From an uncultured Bacteroidota bacterium (GTDB lineage: Bacteria; Bacteroidota; Bacteroidia; Chitinophagales; LD1), in the NCBI GenBank assembly GCA_937894725.1, contig CALAYL010000055.1:1-64000 (forward strand): 64,000 nt of DNA, given 5' to 3'. Made by a program: the position numbers and the translations under genes. This document shows positions 26,263 through 35,395 of the stretch, one piece after another (the stretch's first letter is position 1; each line of letters begins with the position of its first letter). Under the pieces are notes generated by a model. That model did not search any database, was not told where the DNA came from, and saw nothing but the letters and a program-made list of their open reading frames with translations.

Positions 26263-26270
26263 TACTTTTA
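26263..26270 (+). promoter_or_regulatory. putative -7-like box TACTTTTA
   Basis: One base off TANNTTTG, 13 bases before the ATG of the periplasmic binding-fold gene. The same octamer precedes the GH25 and purE genes. Confidence 0.3.
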
Positions 26271-26283
26271 ATTACAATTGAAT

Positions 26284-27663
26284 ATGAAACTGCACTGTTT
26301 TTTTCTTATTGCTGTTTGCTTTTTTAACACTATAAGCACAAATGCTCAATCTAATTTGCCCCCTCAGATAAAGATTGACAATCGCTCTGTGATTGAAGCT
26401 AAGCCTCAAAATGGCAAACTACAAGCAATGCCCATGTATGATAAGAACATAGGCAAAGGGATGTTGGGTGAAGCTTTAGTAAATGTAGCCGCTGATACGT
26501 TTTTGTTTCCTTCGAGTCCTATTACATCTACGAATATTACGCTTTTACTTTCGCTAGATTACAATCATGCCGCTTGGAAAATGTCGGCTGCCAATGGTGA
26601 ATCGGATAGTAAGCTAGCTAACAATATCAAAATAAAAGAGAATTCTACTCAAGCATTAGATTTTTTGGAAGGATTCAAACTAGCATTAAAAAATAATACT
26701 CCTTTTTTTGACATGAACATCAATTTGGTAGATGCTACTACCAACGATTCTATTTTAAGAGAAAAACTAAATGAGTCTGCGGTAAAGAATAGCGACATTA
26801 TTATAGGGCCAGGCAAGGTATCGAGTGCTAAAATCGTAGCAGAATATTGTAAACAAAGCAAAAAAATCAATATTCAACCCTTTGTAGCGGCAAATACCAT
26901 AGGGTTAGATAATCCTTATCTCGTAAAACTCGCTCCTACCATCGAAGGGCATATGCTCAGGATGTTTCAGACAGTAGTCGATTCATTTCCTAATGCCAAA
27001 GTAGTCATATATACTACTAAGCGAGAGCGGGATCTGAAACCAGCGAAATATATAGATTCTCTTTTTAACGACTATAACCTTAGCGCTCAAAGGAAAATAC
27101 TAAAAGCTTTTGTAAATACGGGTGATGAGACTAAAACAGCCAGCCAACGCAGTCTTTCGGCCAATATGGGAGGTGGACGACAAAATGTGATTATATACTG
27201 TAGCTATGATCAAGTAAATATAAATCAGACCTTACGAAGTTTGAGCAGAGGCGAGGCTATTGTATTTGGTATGCCTACATGGATTGATCAAGAAATGATA
27301 CGGGCAGACTATCTGAATAATGCAGAATTGAGATTTACCGATGCGTTTTATGCAGACTCAGCTGATGCACAAAACATAGAATTTAAAAAACAATATAGCA
27401 CTACTTATGCACATCCACCTACAAATGATAGCTATTTGGGGTATGATGTAGCCAACTATCTTTCCTATGCATTGAAATTGCATGGCTATAATTTTGCCCA
27501 AAAATCGCTTGGTGAGTTGTTTAAAGGGGTGGGGTATAACTTTGTGCTAGGAGAGCATTTAGCTAAGGTAAAGGACAATAGCGTTAAAACCTTCCAATAC
27601 TACACGAATGAATATGTGAATCAGTATATGATTAAAGACTATAAAATCATACATTGCAATTAG
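26284..27663 (+). CDS. exported protein with type 1 periplasmic binding fold
   Basis: A 459-residue exported protein. ATG 26284 begins a signal peptide ending TNAQ; an in-frame TTG two codons earlier is less likely. From about residue 80 the order of strands and helices (TLLLSLDYN, QALDFLEGFKLAL, SDIIIGPGKVSSAKIVAEYC, then AKVVIYTTKRERDLK and PPTNDSYLGYDVANYLSYAL) resembles the leucine/branched-chain-binding fold used by LivJ-type receptors and by LpoA. In Bacteroidota such proteins often also carry LysM domains; none is evident here. Ligand unknown, and a role in peptidoglycan synthesis is possible but not shown. Confidence 0.55.
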   Translation: MKLHCFFLIAVCFFNTISTNAQSNLPPQIKIDNRSVIEAKPQNGKLQAMPMYDKNIGKGMLGEALVNVAADTFLFPSSPITSTNITLLLSLDYNHAAWKMSAANGESDSKLANNIKIKENSTQALDFLEGFKLALKNNTPFFDMNINLVDATTNDSILREKLNESAVKNSDIIIGPGKVSSAKIVAEYCKQSKKINIQPFVAANTIGLDNPYLVKLAPTIEGHMLRMFQTVVDSFPNAKVVIYTTKRERDLKPAKYIDSLFNDYNLSAQRKILKAFVNTGDETKTASQRSLSANMGGGRQNVIIYCSYDQVNINQTLRSLSRGEAIVFGMPTWIDQEMIRADYLNNAELRFTDAFYADSADAQNIEFKKQYSTTYAHPPTNDSYLGYDVANYLSYALKLHGYNFAQKSLGELFKGVGYNFVLGEHLAKVKDNSVKTFQYYTNEYVNQYMIKDYKIIHCN

Positions 27664-27686
27664 ATTCTTAGCGTCTACTATTTTTT

Positions 27687-27750
27687 TAGTTGGCAACTAG
27701 TCTATCCTAATCCTTTCGTTTTTTGTAAATAATCCTATATTTGCCAACTA
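27687..27750. repeat. 10-base inverted repeat around the secDF promoter
   Basis: Arms TAGTTGGCAA (27687-27696) and TTGCCAACTA (27741-27750) are perfect complements 44 bases apart. The right arm overlaps the -7 box. The left arm also starts a local near-palindrome TAGTTGGCAACTA. Confidence 0.6.
27736..27743 (+). promoter_or_regulatory. putative -7 box TATATTTG of secDF
   Basis: Exact TANNTTTG match 37 bases before the secDF start. A weak TTTC at 27714-27717, 18 bases upstream, could serve as the -33 element. Confidence 0.55.
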
Positions 27751-27780
27751 TTTTTTTGAATAAAAGTCTAAACACTAAAG

Positions 27781-30700
27781 ATGCAACTTAAAGGCCTCAT
27801 CAAATCATTTACTATTATATTTATATTAGTATGTCTCTACCAACTGTCATTTACCGTAGCTACCAAGATAGTTGAAAACAGAGCCGACACCTACGCTACA
27901 AGAGGATTGTCGCTAGATCCACCTGCTTCTATGAATGGTGCTCAAAAGATTATTTATGAAGATTCGGTGAGTAGTTTGTTCAGAAAAAACAAACGATATT
28001 TCCTCGATTCTGTTCAAAGCGAAACTGCCTACAATCTTGGCATTATCAAGTATTCTTACAAAGAATGTAGAGATCGTCAGCTCAATCTGGGACTTGACTT
28101 GAAAGGCGGAATGAGCCTGGTAATGGAAATTTCGGAGGAAGAAGTGCTTCGCAAGTTAGCGAACAATAACCCAGACCCTGCATTTAATGCAGCTGTAGAT
28201 GCTGCTTTCAAAAAGCACTCAAAAGATGGAGGTAATTTCTTGTCAATATTTGGCGATGAATACAATACAGCTAATCCTAATGGCAAGCTTGCAAATCTTT
28301 TTGCTTCAATAGAGTCATATAAAGGGAAAATCACATTTGCTTCGTCAAACAGTGATGTAATCAAAGTGTTGGATGCAGACATGAGCTCAGCGGTAAACGA
28401 GACATTCAATGTGTTGAAAACCCGTATCGACCAGTTTGGAGTAGGTTCACCTAATATTTCACTTCAATCAAATACTGGACGTATTATCCTTGAACTGCCA
28501 GGCCTAGATGACCCAACTCGTGTACGCAGAATATTGCAACAAACAGCACAACTAGAATTTTGGGATACTTATGAAAATGAAGAGATCATTGGTCTTTTAG
28601 CTAAGGCGGACAATGATTTGGGTTCTAAGCTTTTTGGCGAGGAAGACAAAAATGCGAAACCAACTGTCGATTCTACTTCGGGAGGTATTTCTCTTTCTGA
28701 ATTGGCAGATGGAGTAATTGATACAACAAAAAAAGGCGAAACTACAGATAAAGACTCTTCAAACCTTTACCCAATTCGAAATTTATTGGCACTTCAGTTT
28801 GACCAACAAACTGGTCAAGCTTACGAAGGTCCACTATTAGGTATAGCCATGGGAAAAGATACTGCGAAAATCAATCGATATTTAGGCGATGATGTTTGTA
28901 AGCCTATTTTTCCTAGAGATTTGCGATTTGTATGGTCTGCAAAGCCACTTTATAAAGACAAAGCAATCTTTGGATTGTATGGTATCAAAGTGCCACCAGG
29001 TGCTCAAGAGGCAAGATTGACAGGCGATGTAGTAACAGATGCAAGCAAAGGATTTGACCAAACGGGTTCTCCGCAAGTCACATTGTCTATGAACTCTCTT
29101 GGCGCAAATAAGTGGGAGAAAATGACTGATGATGCCGTGAATGGTACTGTAAATGGAAAGCCAGTAAAGAAATGTGTGGCTATTGTGTTGGATAATAGAG
29201 TGTTTTCTGCACCTAGAGTACAGTCTAAAATATCGGGAGGAAACACACAAATCACTGGAATAAGTGATATTCAAGAAGCAGAAGATTTAGCGAATATCTT
29301 GAAATCAGGAAAGCTAGAAGCGCGCACTAGAATTATTGAGGAGCAAGTGATTGGGCCATCTTTGGGTAAGGAAGCAATCAATGCTGGACTTTTATCTATG
29401 TTGTTTGGATTTATTGCAGTGTGTTTGTTTGTATTAGTATATTATACCTCATCAAGCTTAATTGCTATAGCAGCTGTGATTCTCAACTTGTTCTTCATTA
29501 TAGGTGTACTAGCTAACTTCGGAGCATCACTTACATTGCCAGGTATGGCTGGTATCGTGCTTACCCTTTCGATAGCTATAGATGCTAATGTAATCATCAA
29601 TGAGCGTATCCGTGAGGAAATTTTGAAGGGAAAAGCGCTCAAGCAAGCCATTGAAGATGGATACAAACATTCCTATTCCGCCATTTTTGATGGTAACTTG
29701 ACTACACTTTTGGTTGGTATTGTACTTTTATTCTTTGGTTATGGTCCAGTAAAAGGATTTGCGGTAACACTCGTAATAGGTATCCTTACTTCATTATTTA
29801 CAGCAGTTGGTTGGTCACATGTTGTGTTTAATTGGGTAGTAGATAAAAAATACAACATCAAATTTGGTAGTGACTTCACGATGAACTTTTTGAGAGGATT
29901 CAATTTCTACTTTATGGAAAAACGTAAATTTTTCTATGTATTATCTACTATTGCATTTGCCATTGCATTTGTATCCATGATTTTCATTGGCTTTGATTTG
30001 GGCGTAGATTTTAAAGGAGGACGTAGCTATGTAGTAAAGTTTGATAAAGACGTAAAAACAGCTGAGATCGCTACAGCACTAGAAACTAGTTTTGGCTCAA
30101 AACCGCTTGTGAAAACATACGGTAGCAACAGTCAGATTCAAATCACTACGGCTTATTTGATCAATCAAAATAACCCGAACACGGATAGCTTGATTGAAAG
30201 TAAAATGTTTGAAGGTATAACACCTTACTTTGCTACTAAAGGAGATTTTGAATCATTTAGAACAAGAAATATCAAGTCGATTACACGTATCGAGCCTACC
30301 ATAGCTGATGACATTCGTAAGAGTGCATTTTTAGCAGGTATTTTAGGTATTTTGGGTATAGGTATCTATATCTTCGTTCGATTCAAGAAGCTCGAATATG
30401 CTGTAGGCTCTATCGTTGCGTTAATTCATGATCCTGTGATTGTATTGGGCTTGTTCTCATTGCTTCGTCATATCAGCCCATTCTCACTTGAGATTGACCA
30501 AAATGTGGTAGCTGCTATCCTTACATTGATTGGATATTCTGTAAATGATACAGTGATTGTATTTGATAGAATTAGAGAGCACATAGCGCTTTATCCTACC
30601 AAAACATTGGTACAAAATGTAAACGATGCAATCAATACTACCTTGAGTCGTACGATTATGACATCAGTAGCTACAGAATTAGTAGTTATAGTATTGTTCT

Positions 30701-30852
30701 TCTTTGGAGGTGAGGCTATCCGTCAGTTTTCGTTTGCATTGCTTATCGGAATAGCCGTAGGAACATATTCTTCTATCTTCATAGCAGCACCAATCATGGT
30801 AGATCTACTCCTTCTCAGAAACAAGAAAGAAGAAGCAAAAGTAGCTAATTAA
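27781..30852 (+). CDS. secDF: protein translocase subunit SecDF (fused)
   Basis: Fused SecD-SecF, 1023 residues, an RND-type inner-membrane protein that uses the proton gradient to pull Sec substrates across. SecD occupies about 1-700: first helix, LNLGLDLKGGMSLVMEIS, a large periplasmic domain, then LTLSIAIDANVIINERIREE. SecF occupies about 710-1023: FDLGVDFKGGRSYVVKF and LIGYSVNDTVIVFDRIRE. The periplasmic part has an insertion rich in Asp/Lys/Ser (residues about 270-330), typical of the phylum. YajC is two genes downstream. An inverted repeat surrounds the promoter and a terminator follows. Confidence 0.96.
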   Translation: MQLKGLIKSFTIIFILVCLYQLSFTVATKIVENRADTYATRGLSLDPPASMNGAQKIIYEDSVSSLFRKNKRYFLDSVQSETAYNLGIIKYSYKECRDRQLNLGLDLKGGMSLVMEISEEEVLRKLANNNPDPAFNAAVDAAFKKHSKDGGNFLSIFGDEYNTANPNGKLANLFASIESYKGKITFASSNSDVIKVLDADMSSAVNETFNVLKTRIDQFGVGSPNISLQSNTGRIILELPGLDDPTRVRRILQQTAQLEFWDTYENEEIIGLLAKADNDLGSKLFGEEDKNAKPTVDSTSGGISLSELADGVIDTTKKGETTDKDSSNLYPIRNLLALQFDQQTGQAYEGPLLGIAMGKDTAKINRYLGDDVCKPIFPRDLRFVWSAKPLYKDKAIFGLYGIKVPPGAQEARLTGDVVTDASKGFDQTGSPQVTLSMNSLGANKWEKMTDDAVNGTVNGKPVKKCVAIVLDNRVFSAPRVQSKISGGNTQITGISDIQEAEDLANILKSGKLEARTRIIEEQVIGPSLGKEAINAGLLSMLFGFIAVCLFVLVYYTSSSLIAIAAVILNLFFIIGVLANFGASLTLPGMAGIVLTLSIAIDANVIINERIREEILKGKALKQAIEDGYKHSYSAIFDGNLTTLLVGIVLLFFGYGPVKGFAVTLVIGILTSLFTAVGWSHVVFNWVVDKKYNIKFGSDFTMNFLRGFNFYFMEKRKFFYVLSTIAFAIAFVSMIFIGFDLGVDFKGGRSYVVKFDKDVKTAEIATALETSFGSKPLVKTYGSNSQIQITTAYLINQNNPNTDSLIESKMFEGITPYFATKGDFESFRTRNIKSITRIEPTIADDIRKSAFLAGILGILGIGIYIFVRFKKLEYAVGSIVALIHDPVIVLGLFSLLRHISPFSLEIDQNVVAAILTLIGYSVNDTVIVFDRIREHIALYPTKTLVQNVNDAINTTLSRTIMTSVATELVVIVLFFFGGEAIRQFSFALLIGIAVGTYSSIFIAAPIMVDLLLLRNKKEEAKVAN

Positions 30853-30867
30853 AAAATTATCAATTTT

Positions 30868-30911
30868 TAATAGGCGGTTGGGCAATTTTTAATCCTAATC
30901 GCCTATTTTTG
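30868..30911 (+). terminator. terminator after secDF
   Basis: Arms ATAGGCGGTTGGG and CCTAATCGCCTAT can form 13 pairs including two G-U, around a T-rich loop, and are followed by TTTTT. The T tail doubles as the next promoter box. Confidence 0.8.
30904..30911 (+). promoter_or_regulatory. putative -7 box TATTTTTG of the DUF1573 gene
   Basis: TANNTTTG match 14 bases before the ATG, formed by the end of the secDF terminator. Confidence 0.5.
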
Positions 30912-30925
30912 TTTAAATATTAAAA

Positions 30926-31360
30926 ATGAAAAAATCAGCAATTCTCCTACTTACTTTTTTATTCGCCATTTCAATTTATTCTTGCAGAAAAAAAGGCAAT
31001 CCCTATGCAGGATTACCTACATCTATTCTCAAAGATACTACTACCTTGGTTTTTACCGAAACTACCTTTGAGTTCGATACTATTGATCAAGGCGATACCG
31101 TGGTGCATGTTTTTAAGCTTACCAATACTGGAGACAAAGATTTAATCATTGGCAACGCCTTCGGATCATGTGGATGCACTGTACCTGAATATCCTAAAGA
31201 CCCTATAGCTCCAGGAAAAGAGGCTGAAGTTCGTGTCCGCTTTAATAGCGAAGGAAAAGAAGGTCCGCAGACAAAGTCCGTAACACTTCAGGTAAACACT
31301 CAAAAGCACCAAGAGCAAATATTTATGAATGGCTTTGTGCGTGTACCTAAATCAAACTAA
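30926..31360 (+). CDS. DUF1573 lipoprotein
   Basis: A 144-residue predicted lipoprotein. The signal peptide ends with a lipobox-like SIYSC (Cys at residue 20) followed by RKKGN. The mature part is a DUF1573 domain, an Ig-like (ASH/MSP-type) fold with the hallmark GSCGCTVPEYPKDPIAPG, here carrying paired cysteines. Such proteins are abundant in Bacteroidota, but their role is not established. It heads a likely operon with yajC, coaE and purK (gaps 24, 6 and 43 bases), separated from secDF by a terminator. Confidence 0.85.
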   Translation: MKKSAILLLTFLFAISIYSCRKKGNPYAGLPTSILKDTTTLVFTETTFEFDTIDQGDTVVHVFKLTNTGDKDLIIGNAFGSCGCTVPEYPKDPIAPGKEAEVRVRFNSEGKEGPQTKSVTLQVNTQKHQEQIFMNGFVRVPKSN

Positions 31361-31384
31361 ACTCTAAAAAATAAACCAATTGTT

Positions 31385-31669
31385 ATGAATCCAACTATTA
31401 TGTTGCTCTTTTACGGAGCTATTTTTGCTGTAGTATATTTTTTCTTTATCAGACCTCAATCAAAAAAGGCGAAAGATGCAAAGCTTTTTATTGATGAAAT
31501 TAAAAAGGGCGATAAAGTGGTTACTAGTTCTGGCATACACGCTGTAGTAGATGAAGTAGCAGACACTACCTTGATGATACGTATCGATAGTCATGTACGG
31601 GTTAAAATCGAAAAATCTAGTATATCTGCAGAGTTGTCGAAGTTAATTCAGACACCTGAAACAAAATAA
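31385..31669 (+). CDS. yajC: preprotein translocase subunit YajC
   Basis: A 94-residue single-pass membrane protein that joins SecDF in the holotranslocon. One helix occupies residues about 3-21, ending FFIRPQSKKAKD, which is the family signature; the cytoplasmic tail contains IKKGDKVVTSSGIHAVV. Its closeness to secDF fits the common secDF-yajC grouping, with a DUF1573 gene inserted between. Confidence 0.93.
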   Translation: MNPTIMLLFYGAIFAVVYFFFIRPQSKKAKDAKLFIDEIKKGDKVVTSSGIHAVVDEVADTTLMIRIDSHVRVKIEKSSISAELSKLIQTPETK

Positions 31670-31675
31670 TTTTGT

Positions 31676-32272
31676 GTGATTAAAGTAGGGATAACTGGAG
31701 GGATAGGAAGCGGCAAGAGTACAGTTTGTGCTATATTTGAGCGATTAGGTACTCCAGTATATTACACAGATATTCGGGCGAAACAATTGATGCAAGACGA
31801 TACCCATCTCGTAATGGAAATAAAAAACCTTTTTGGTAGTGAAGCATACACTTTCGATGGAGAATTGAATAAAGCATACCTCGCAAATATCGTTTTTGAC
31901 AATGAAGTCAAATTACTTCAGTTAAATGAACTAGTTCATCCTGCTGTCAAGAGAGACTATGAATCTTGGGCAAAGATTTTAGCTAATAATCAATATCCCT
32001 ATTGTATTAAAGAAGCTGCGCTATTGGTAGAAACGGGTTCTTATAAAGACTTAGATAAACTCATTGTAGTAACTGCCCCGTTAGAAGATAGAATAAGCCG
32101 AGTAATGGCGCGTGATCAATCGACAAGGGAAATGGTATTGAAACGCATAGCCGCACAAATACCAGAAGAAGAAAAGATCGCAGTAGCAGATTATGTGATT
32201 GTGAATGATAAAATCATGGATTTGATGCCGAATGTAACGGCTATTCATACACAGCTATTGTCGAGCAATTAG
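31676..32272 (+). CDS. coaE: dephospho-CoA kinase
   Basis: Phosphorylates dephospho-CoA with ATP, the last step of coenzyme A synthesis. The 198-residue protein starts with the P-loop GITGGIGSGKST near residue 5. YYTDIRAKQLM and ELVHPAVKRDY are the usual substrate segments, and VTAPLEDRISRVMARD is in the lid region. Translation starts at GTG 31676, 6 bases after yajC; no ATG is available before the P-loop. CoaD, the preceding enzyme of the pathway, is also in this window at 37.3 kb. Confidence 0.93.
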   Translation: MIKVGITGGIGSGKSTVCAIFERLGTPVYYTDIRAKQLMQDDTHLVMEIKNLFGSEAYTFDGELNKAYLANIVFDNEVKLLQLNELVHPAVKRDYESWAKILANNQYPYCIKEAALLVETGSYKDLDKLIVVTAPLEDRISRVMARDQSTREMVLKRIAAQIPEEEKIAVADYVIVNDKIMDLMPNVTAIHTQLLSSN

Positions 32273-32286
32273 ACTCAATGTTTTTA

Positions 32287-32294
32287 TATATTCG
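32287..32294 (+). promoter_or_regulatory. putative -7-like box TATATTCG
   Basis: TANNTTCG variant 21 bases before purK, offering an internal promoter in the operon. Confidence 0.3.
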
Positions 32295-32315
32295 CTCACA
32301 TTATAATTTTAATCA

Positions 32316-33434
32316 ATGAAATTAGGGATATTGGGTGGTGGCCAGCTGGGGCGAATGCTACTGCAAGCAGCAGCAAATTATGATATCGAAACATGGGTAT
32401 TAGAAAACGATAATGCATGTCCATCTGCACACCTCTGCCATCATTTTGTGTTTGGCGATATTCGTGATTTTGAGGCTGTATTAGCGTTTGGAAGGCAGTT
32501 AGATACACTTACTATCGAAATAGAGGATGTAAACGTAGCAGCACTAGAGATTTTAGAGAAAGAAGGGAAAATAATCATTCCATCACCTGCTACTATTAAA
32601 ACCATTAAAGACAAAGGACTTCAAAAGCAATTTTATACAGGGCATGATATACCTACTTCGCCCTATATGCTAGTACAAAACAAAGCGCAGATTATAGCAA
32701 GTGAGATGCCGTTTCCAATAGCTCAAAAAATGCGAACGGGGGGATATGATGGCAAGGGTGTTCAACTTTTGCGAAACGAAAGCGATTTGGATAAATCGTT
32801 TGATGTGCCCTCTGTGCTTGAAAACCTAGTAGATATAAAAACTGAACTAGCGGTGATAGTTGCGGTAGGGTTAGATGGTGTCATCGTGAGCTATCCTCCA
32901 GTAGAAATGGTATTTGACCCTGAGCTCAACTTAGTTGATTATTTGTTAGCTCCATCATTAGTAAATGTTGTCATTGCTCAAACAGCAAAAACTATTGCTG
33001 AAAAAACAGTCAAAGCTTTTGGCTCAGCTGGCATGTTTGCTGTAGAACTTTTCTTAGATAATAATGACGAAATATTTGTAAATGAAATAGCGCCAAGAGC
33101 GCACAATAGCGGACACGCTACCATCGAGGCTGCTACTATTTCGCAGTATGATATGCAACTCCGTATTTTCCAATCTTTGCCCCTAATCGAGCCACAATAT
33201 CATCATGCTACGGTCATGTGGAACCTAATAGGAGCAGAGGGATACGCTGGTAGGGTAAAATATGAGAACTTAAACAAGGCGATGGCTATAGAGGGTGTTC
33301 ACTTGCATCTATATGGAAAAGAAAATACAAAGCCCGGTCGCAAAATGGGGCATATCACCATTCTCGATAATGATGTTGAAGTGCTAAAAAAGAAATTAGC
33401 CGCGGTTAAAAACCATGTGCGAGTTGTTTCTTAG
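32316..33434 (+). CDS. purK: N5-carboxyaminoimidazole ribonucleotide synthase
   Basis: ATP-grasp enzyme that carboxylates AIR with bicarbonate in purine synthesis, giving the substrate of PurE. The 372-residue protein begins GILGGGQLGRML. The ATP-binding part has FPIAQKMRTGGYDGKGVQLL, and the metal site has FVNEIAPRAHNSGHATIEA, all diagnostic for PurK. PurE lies about 600 bases downstream on the same strand, but a LysM gene on the minus strand lies between and overlaps the purK 3' end by 39 bases. Confidence 0.96.
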   Translation: MKLGILGGGQLGRMLLQAAANYDIETWVLENDNACPSAHLCHHFVFGDIRDFEAVLAFGRQLDTLTIEIEDVNVAALEILEKEGKIIIPSPATIKTIKDKGLQKQFYTGHDIPTSPYMLVQNKAQIIASEMPFPIAQKMRTGGYDGKGVQLLRNESDLDKSFDVPSVLENLVDIKTELAVIVAVGLDGVIVSYPPVEMVFDPELNLVDYLLAPSLVNVVIAQTAKTIAEKTVKAFGSAGMFAVELFLDNNDEIFVNEIAPRAHNSGHATIEAATISQYDMQLRIFQSLPLIEPQYHHATVMWNLIGAEGYAGRVKYENLNKAMAIEGVHLHLYGKENTKPGRKMGHITILDNDVEVLKKKLAAVKNHVRVVS

Positions 33435-33935
33435 AAAATGAACTCTCTGCAAGCTGGTTAAAAGCATTTTTACTTGTTCTGGATCGTAAATTTCCACCTT
33501 TTCATCATTTGTAAAGTAGATGGTAATAAGGTCCATATTTCGCTTGTTTGCAATATTGACTAGTCCGTTGTTTAAACTTTCAATGCTAATGTGTACTAAT
33601 TCATTTAAAATTATTGCCGAAGAGTCCTGCCCATCCATTTGAGTGAAGTCTTCTATCCAAAGCAAGCTATACTCTTGACCATTGTATGTGGCTACTATCG
33701 CTTGTAAATTAATCATTGGAATGCGTATAACATCGCCCGATTTTATCCCAGAAGTAGCCGCAATTTTATTTAATTCCATAAATTTTTCAAAGGGGACTTG
33801 ATACGTTGCAGCAATCTCTTTTAGCCTTTCGCCATCGATAAATTTATGTGCAAAATAGTACTCTTTGGGAAAGTCGAATGCCGAGATTTTGGTGCAAACG
33901 AAAAGAAATAGAATTAAGTAGAGTTTTGTTTTCAT
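33396..33935 (-). CDS. exported LysM-domain protein
   Basis: A 179-residue protein with a signal peptide (residues 1-19, ending ISA) and one LysM-like domain at about 25-75: YYFAHKFIDGERLKEIAATY, then FMELNKIAATSGIKSGDVIRIP, which follows the usual LysM spacing. The remaining 100 residues have no family I recognise. It probably binds peptidoglycan in the periplasm. It converges on purK with a 39-base overlap of the two 3' ends and lies between purK and purE. Confidence 0.72.
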   Translation of the reverse strand: MKTKLYLILFLFVCTKISAFDFPKEYYFAHKFIDGERLKEIAATYQVPFEKFMELNKIAATSGIKSGDVIRIPMINLQAIVATYNGQEYSLLWIEDFTQMDGQDSSAIILNELVHISIESLNNGLVNIANKRNMDLITIYFTNDEKVEIYDPEQVKMLLTSLQRVHFLRNNSHMVFNRG

Positions 33936-34002
33936 ATTTCTGTTTTTAAGAACTACGTATTATATGATTAAAAGTTTCAATACAACTAATCCGATGTTTG
34001 TT

Positions 34003-34010
34003 TACTTTTA
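34003..34010 (+). promoter_or_regulatory. putative -7-like box TACTTTTA of purE
   Basis: One base from TANNTTTG, 15 bases before the purE ATG. purE needs its own promoter because the preceding gene is on the other strand. Confidence 0.35.
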
Positions 34011-34025
34011 CAAAAAAAGTAGTGT

Positions 34026-34529
34026 ATGGTAGGAGTGATCATGGGCAGCAAAAGCGATTTGCCAATAATGCAGGAGGCAGTAGAAATTCTTGATTTTTTT
34101 AAAGTACCCTATGAACTTACGGTAGTAAGTGCACATCGAACGCCAGAAAGGCTGATTGATTATGCAAGTAGTGCTCGGAATCGAGGAGTGAAAGTTATAA
34201 TAGCTGGTGCTGGAGGAGCAGCGCATTTGCCAGGTATGGTAGCCTCTTGTGCTTCATTGCCAATCATAGGAGTGCCTATCAAATCATCCAATTCGATAGA
34301 TGGTTGGGACTCGGTATTGTCTATTTTACAAATGCCATCGGGAGTGCCTGTAGCTACCGTGGCCCTCAATGGTGCTAAAAATGCAGCAATATTGGCAGTT
34401 CAGATTTTAGGAGTTTCTTCTACAGAATTGGCAAAACAACTAGATGCGTATAAAGAAGGATTGAAACAAAGTGTACTCACTTCAGCAAATGAAATTAAAG
34501 CTAAGTTTCATAACAACTATGACAAGTAG
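34026..34529 (+). CDS. purE: N5-carboxyaminoimidazole ribonucleotide mutase
   Basis: Converts N5-CAIR to CAIR, the step after PurK. The 167-residue class I PurE starts VGVIMGSKSDLPIMQEA. SAHRTPERLIDYA carries the catalytic histidine and AGAGGAAHLPGMVA the nucleotide loop; GWDSVLSILQMPSGVPVATVA follows. The 3' end overlaps the convergent fatty-acid hydroxylase gene by 13 bases. Confidence 0.96.
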   Translation: MVGVIMGSKSDLPIMQEAVEILDFFKVPYELTVVSAHRTPERLIDYASSARNRGVKVIIAGAGGAAHLPGMVASCASLPIIGVPIKSSNSIDGWDSVLSILQMPSGVPVATVALNGAKNAAILAVQILGVSSTELAKQLDAYKEGLKQSVLTSANEIKAKFHNNYDK

Positions 34530-35317
34530 CTTTTTTCATCAGCGATGATAGGCTTAGCTCTTTTAGTCGCTATTTTTTCAAATTCTTCATCATAATTTAC
34601 GTGGTTAGTACCCATCCATCTATCCCAAAAATTGAAGTATAAACCATAGTTGCAGTTTACTAGCCTATGGTGCATGTTGTGATGCACAGACGTGTTAGCT
34701 AATTTTGTAAATCGATTGGTCGTAAATCCTTTTGGGAAAATCTCGAATCCTAAGTGTCCCAACACATTCATGCTGGTCATGAACAAAAGCCAAGCCAGTA
34801 TGGCCAATGGATGCAGTGGTAATAAAAATACAAAAACGGGTAAAATGGCTACCTCGGCTATTGCCTCAAGAGGGTGAAAACTAAAGGCAGCCCAAGGAGT
34901 AGGATTAGTGGAATGATGATGGATTTTATGTACTAATCGATACACTCCCTTGTGATGAATAGCCCTGTGCATCCAATAGAAATACGTATCATGCAATAGT
35001 ATCAAAGACACGACAGTAAACAAAAAGTAGCCTATGCTGTGGTCTGAAAATGTAGTATATATCTGTGTGTAACCCATTTTGTGCAACACCGATACGCCTA
35101 CACCAATAAAAGCGAAAACAAGCATAGAAAGTAACGAGTAGCCTACTTCATGCTTGATATGCGAATTGTCAGGTAGTTTATCTTGGATTTTGAGATACCA
35201 CCATTTTGAACGTTTTAAAATATAAAACAGCAGATATGCGCCACCTGCAAAAACCAAATAGCGAACTACACTAATAGTATAGAGATAAGCTAGTCGAGAA
35301 AAAATAAATTCTTTCAT
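34517..35317 (-). CDS. sterol desaturase/fatty acid hydroxylase family membrane protein
   Basis: A 266-residue di-iron membrane oxygenase with about five hydrophobic segments. The histidine clusters needed for iron are present: HDTYFYWMHRAIHH near residue 105, KIHHHSTNPTPW near 130 and HHNMHH near 212. Relatives hydroxylate or desaturate fatty acids, sphingoid bases, sterols or carotenoids. In Bacteroidota, which make sphingolipids, lipid hydroxylation is the likeliest role, but the substrate cannot be read from sequence. It is divergent from the LytS kinase gene and convergent with purE. Confidence 0.82.
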   Translation of the reverse strand: MKEFIFSRLAYLYTISVVRYLVFAGGAYLLFYILKRSKWWYLKIQDKLPDNSHIKHEVGYSLLSMLVFAFIGVGVSVLHKMGYTQIYTTFSDHSIGYFLFTVVSLILLHDTYFYWMHRAIHHKGVYRLVHKIHHHSTNPTPWAAFSFHPLEAIAEVAILPVFVFLLPLHPLAILAWLLFMTSMNVLGHLGFEIFPKGFTTNRFTKLANTSVHHNMHHRLVNCNYGLYFNFWDRWMGTNHVNYDEEFEKIATKRAKPIIADEKSYLS

Positions 35318-35395
35318 ATTGATAATTCATTCGCCTAAATTAGACTAAAATTACATGATAGCCTGTATTTATTCAATGAAAGAATGGATTGAAAC

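Noticed and set aside
28882..29274. 130-residue antisense open frame inside secDF
   Set aside because: Lies wholly inside a well-conserved gene, with no family resemblance and no start signal.
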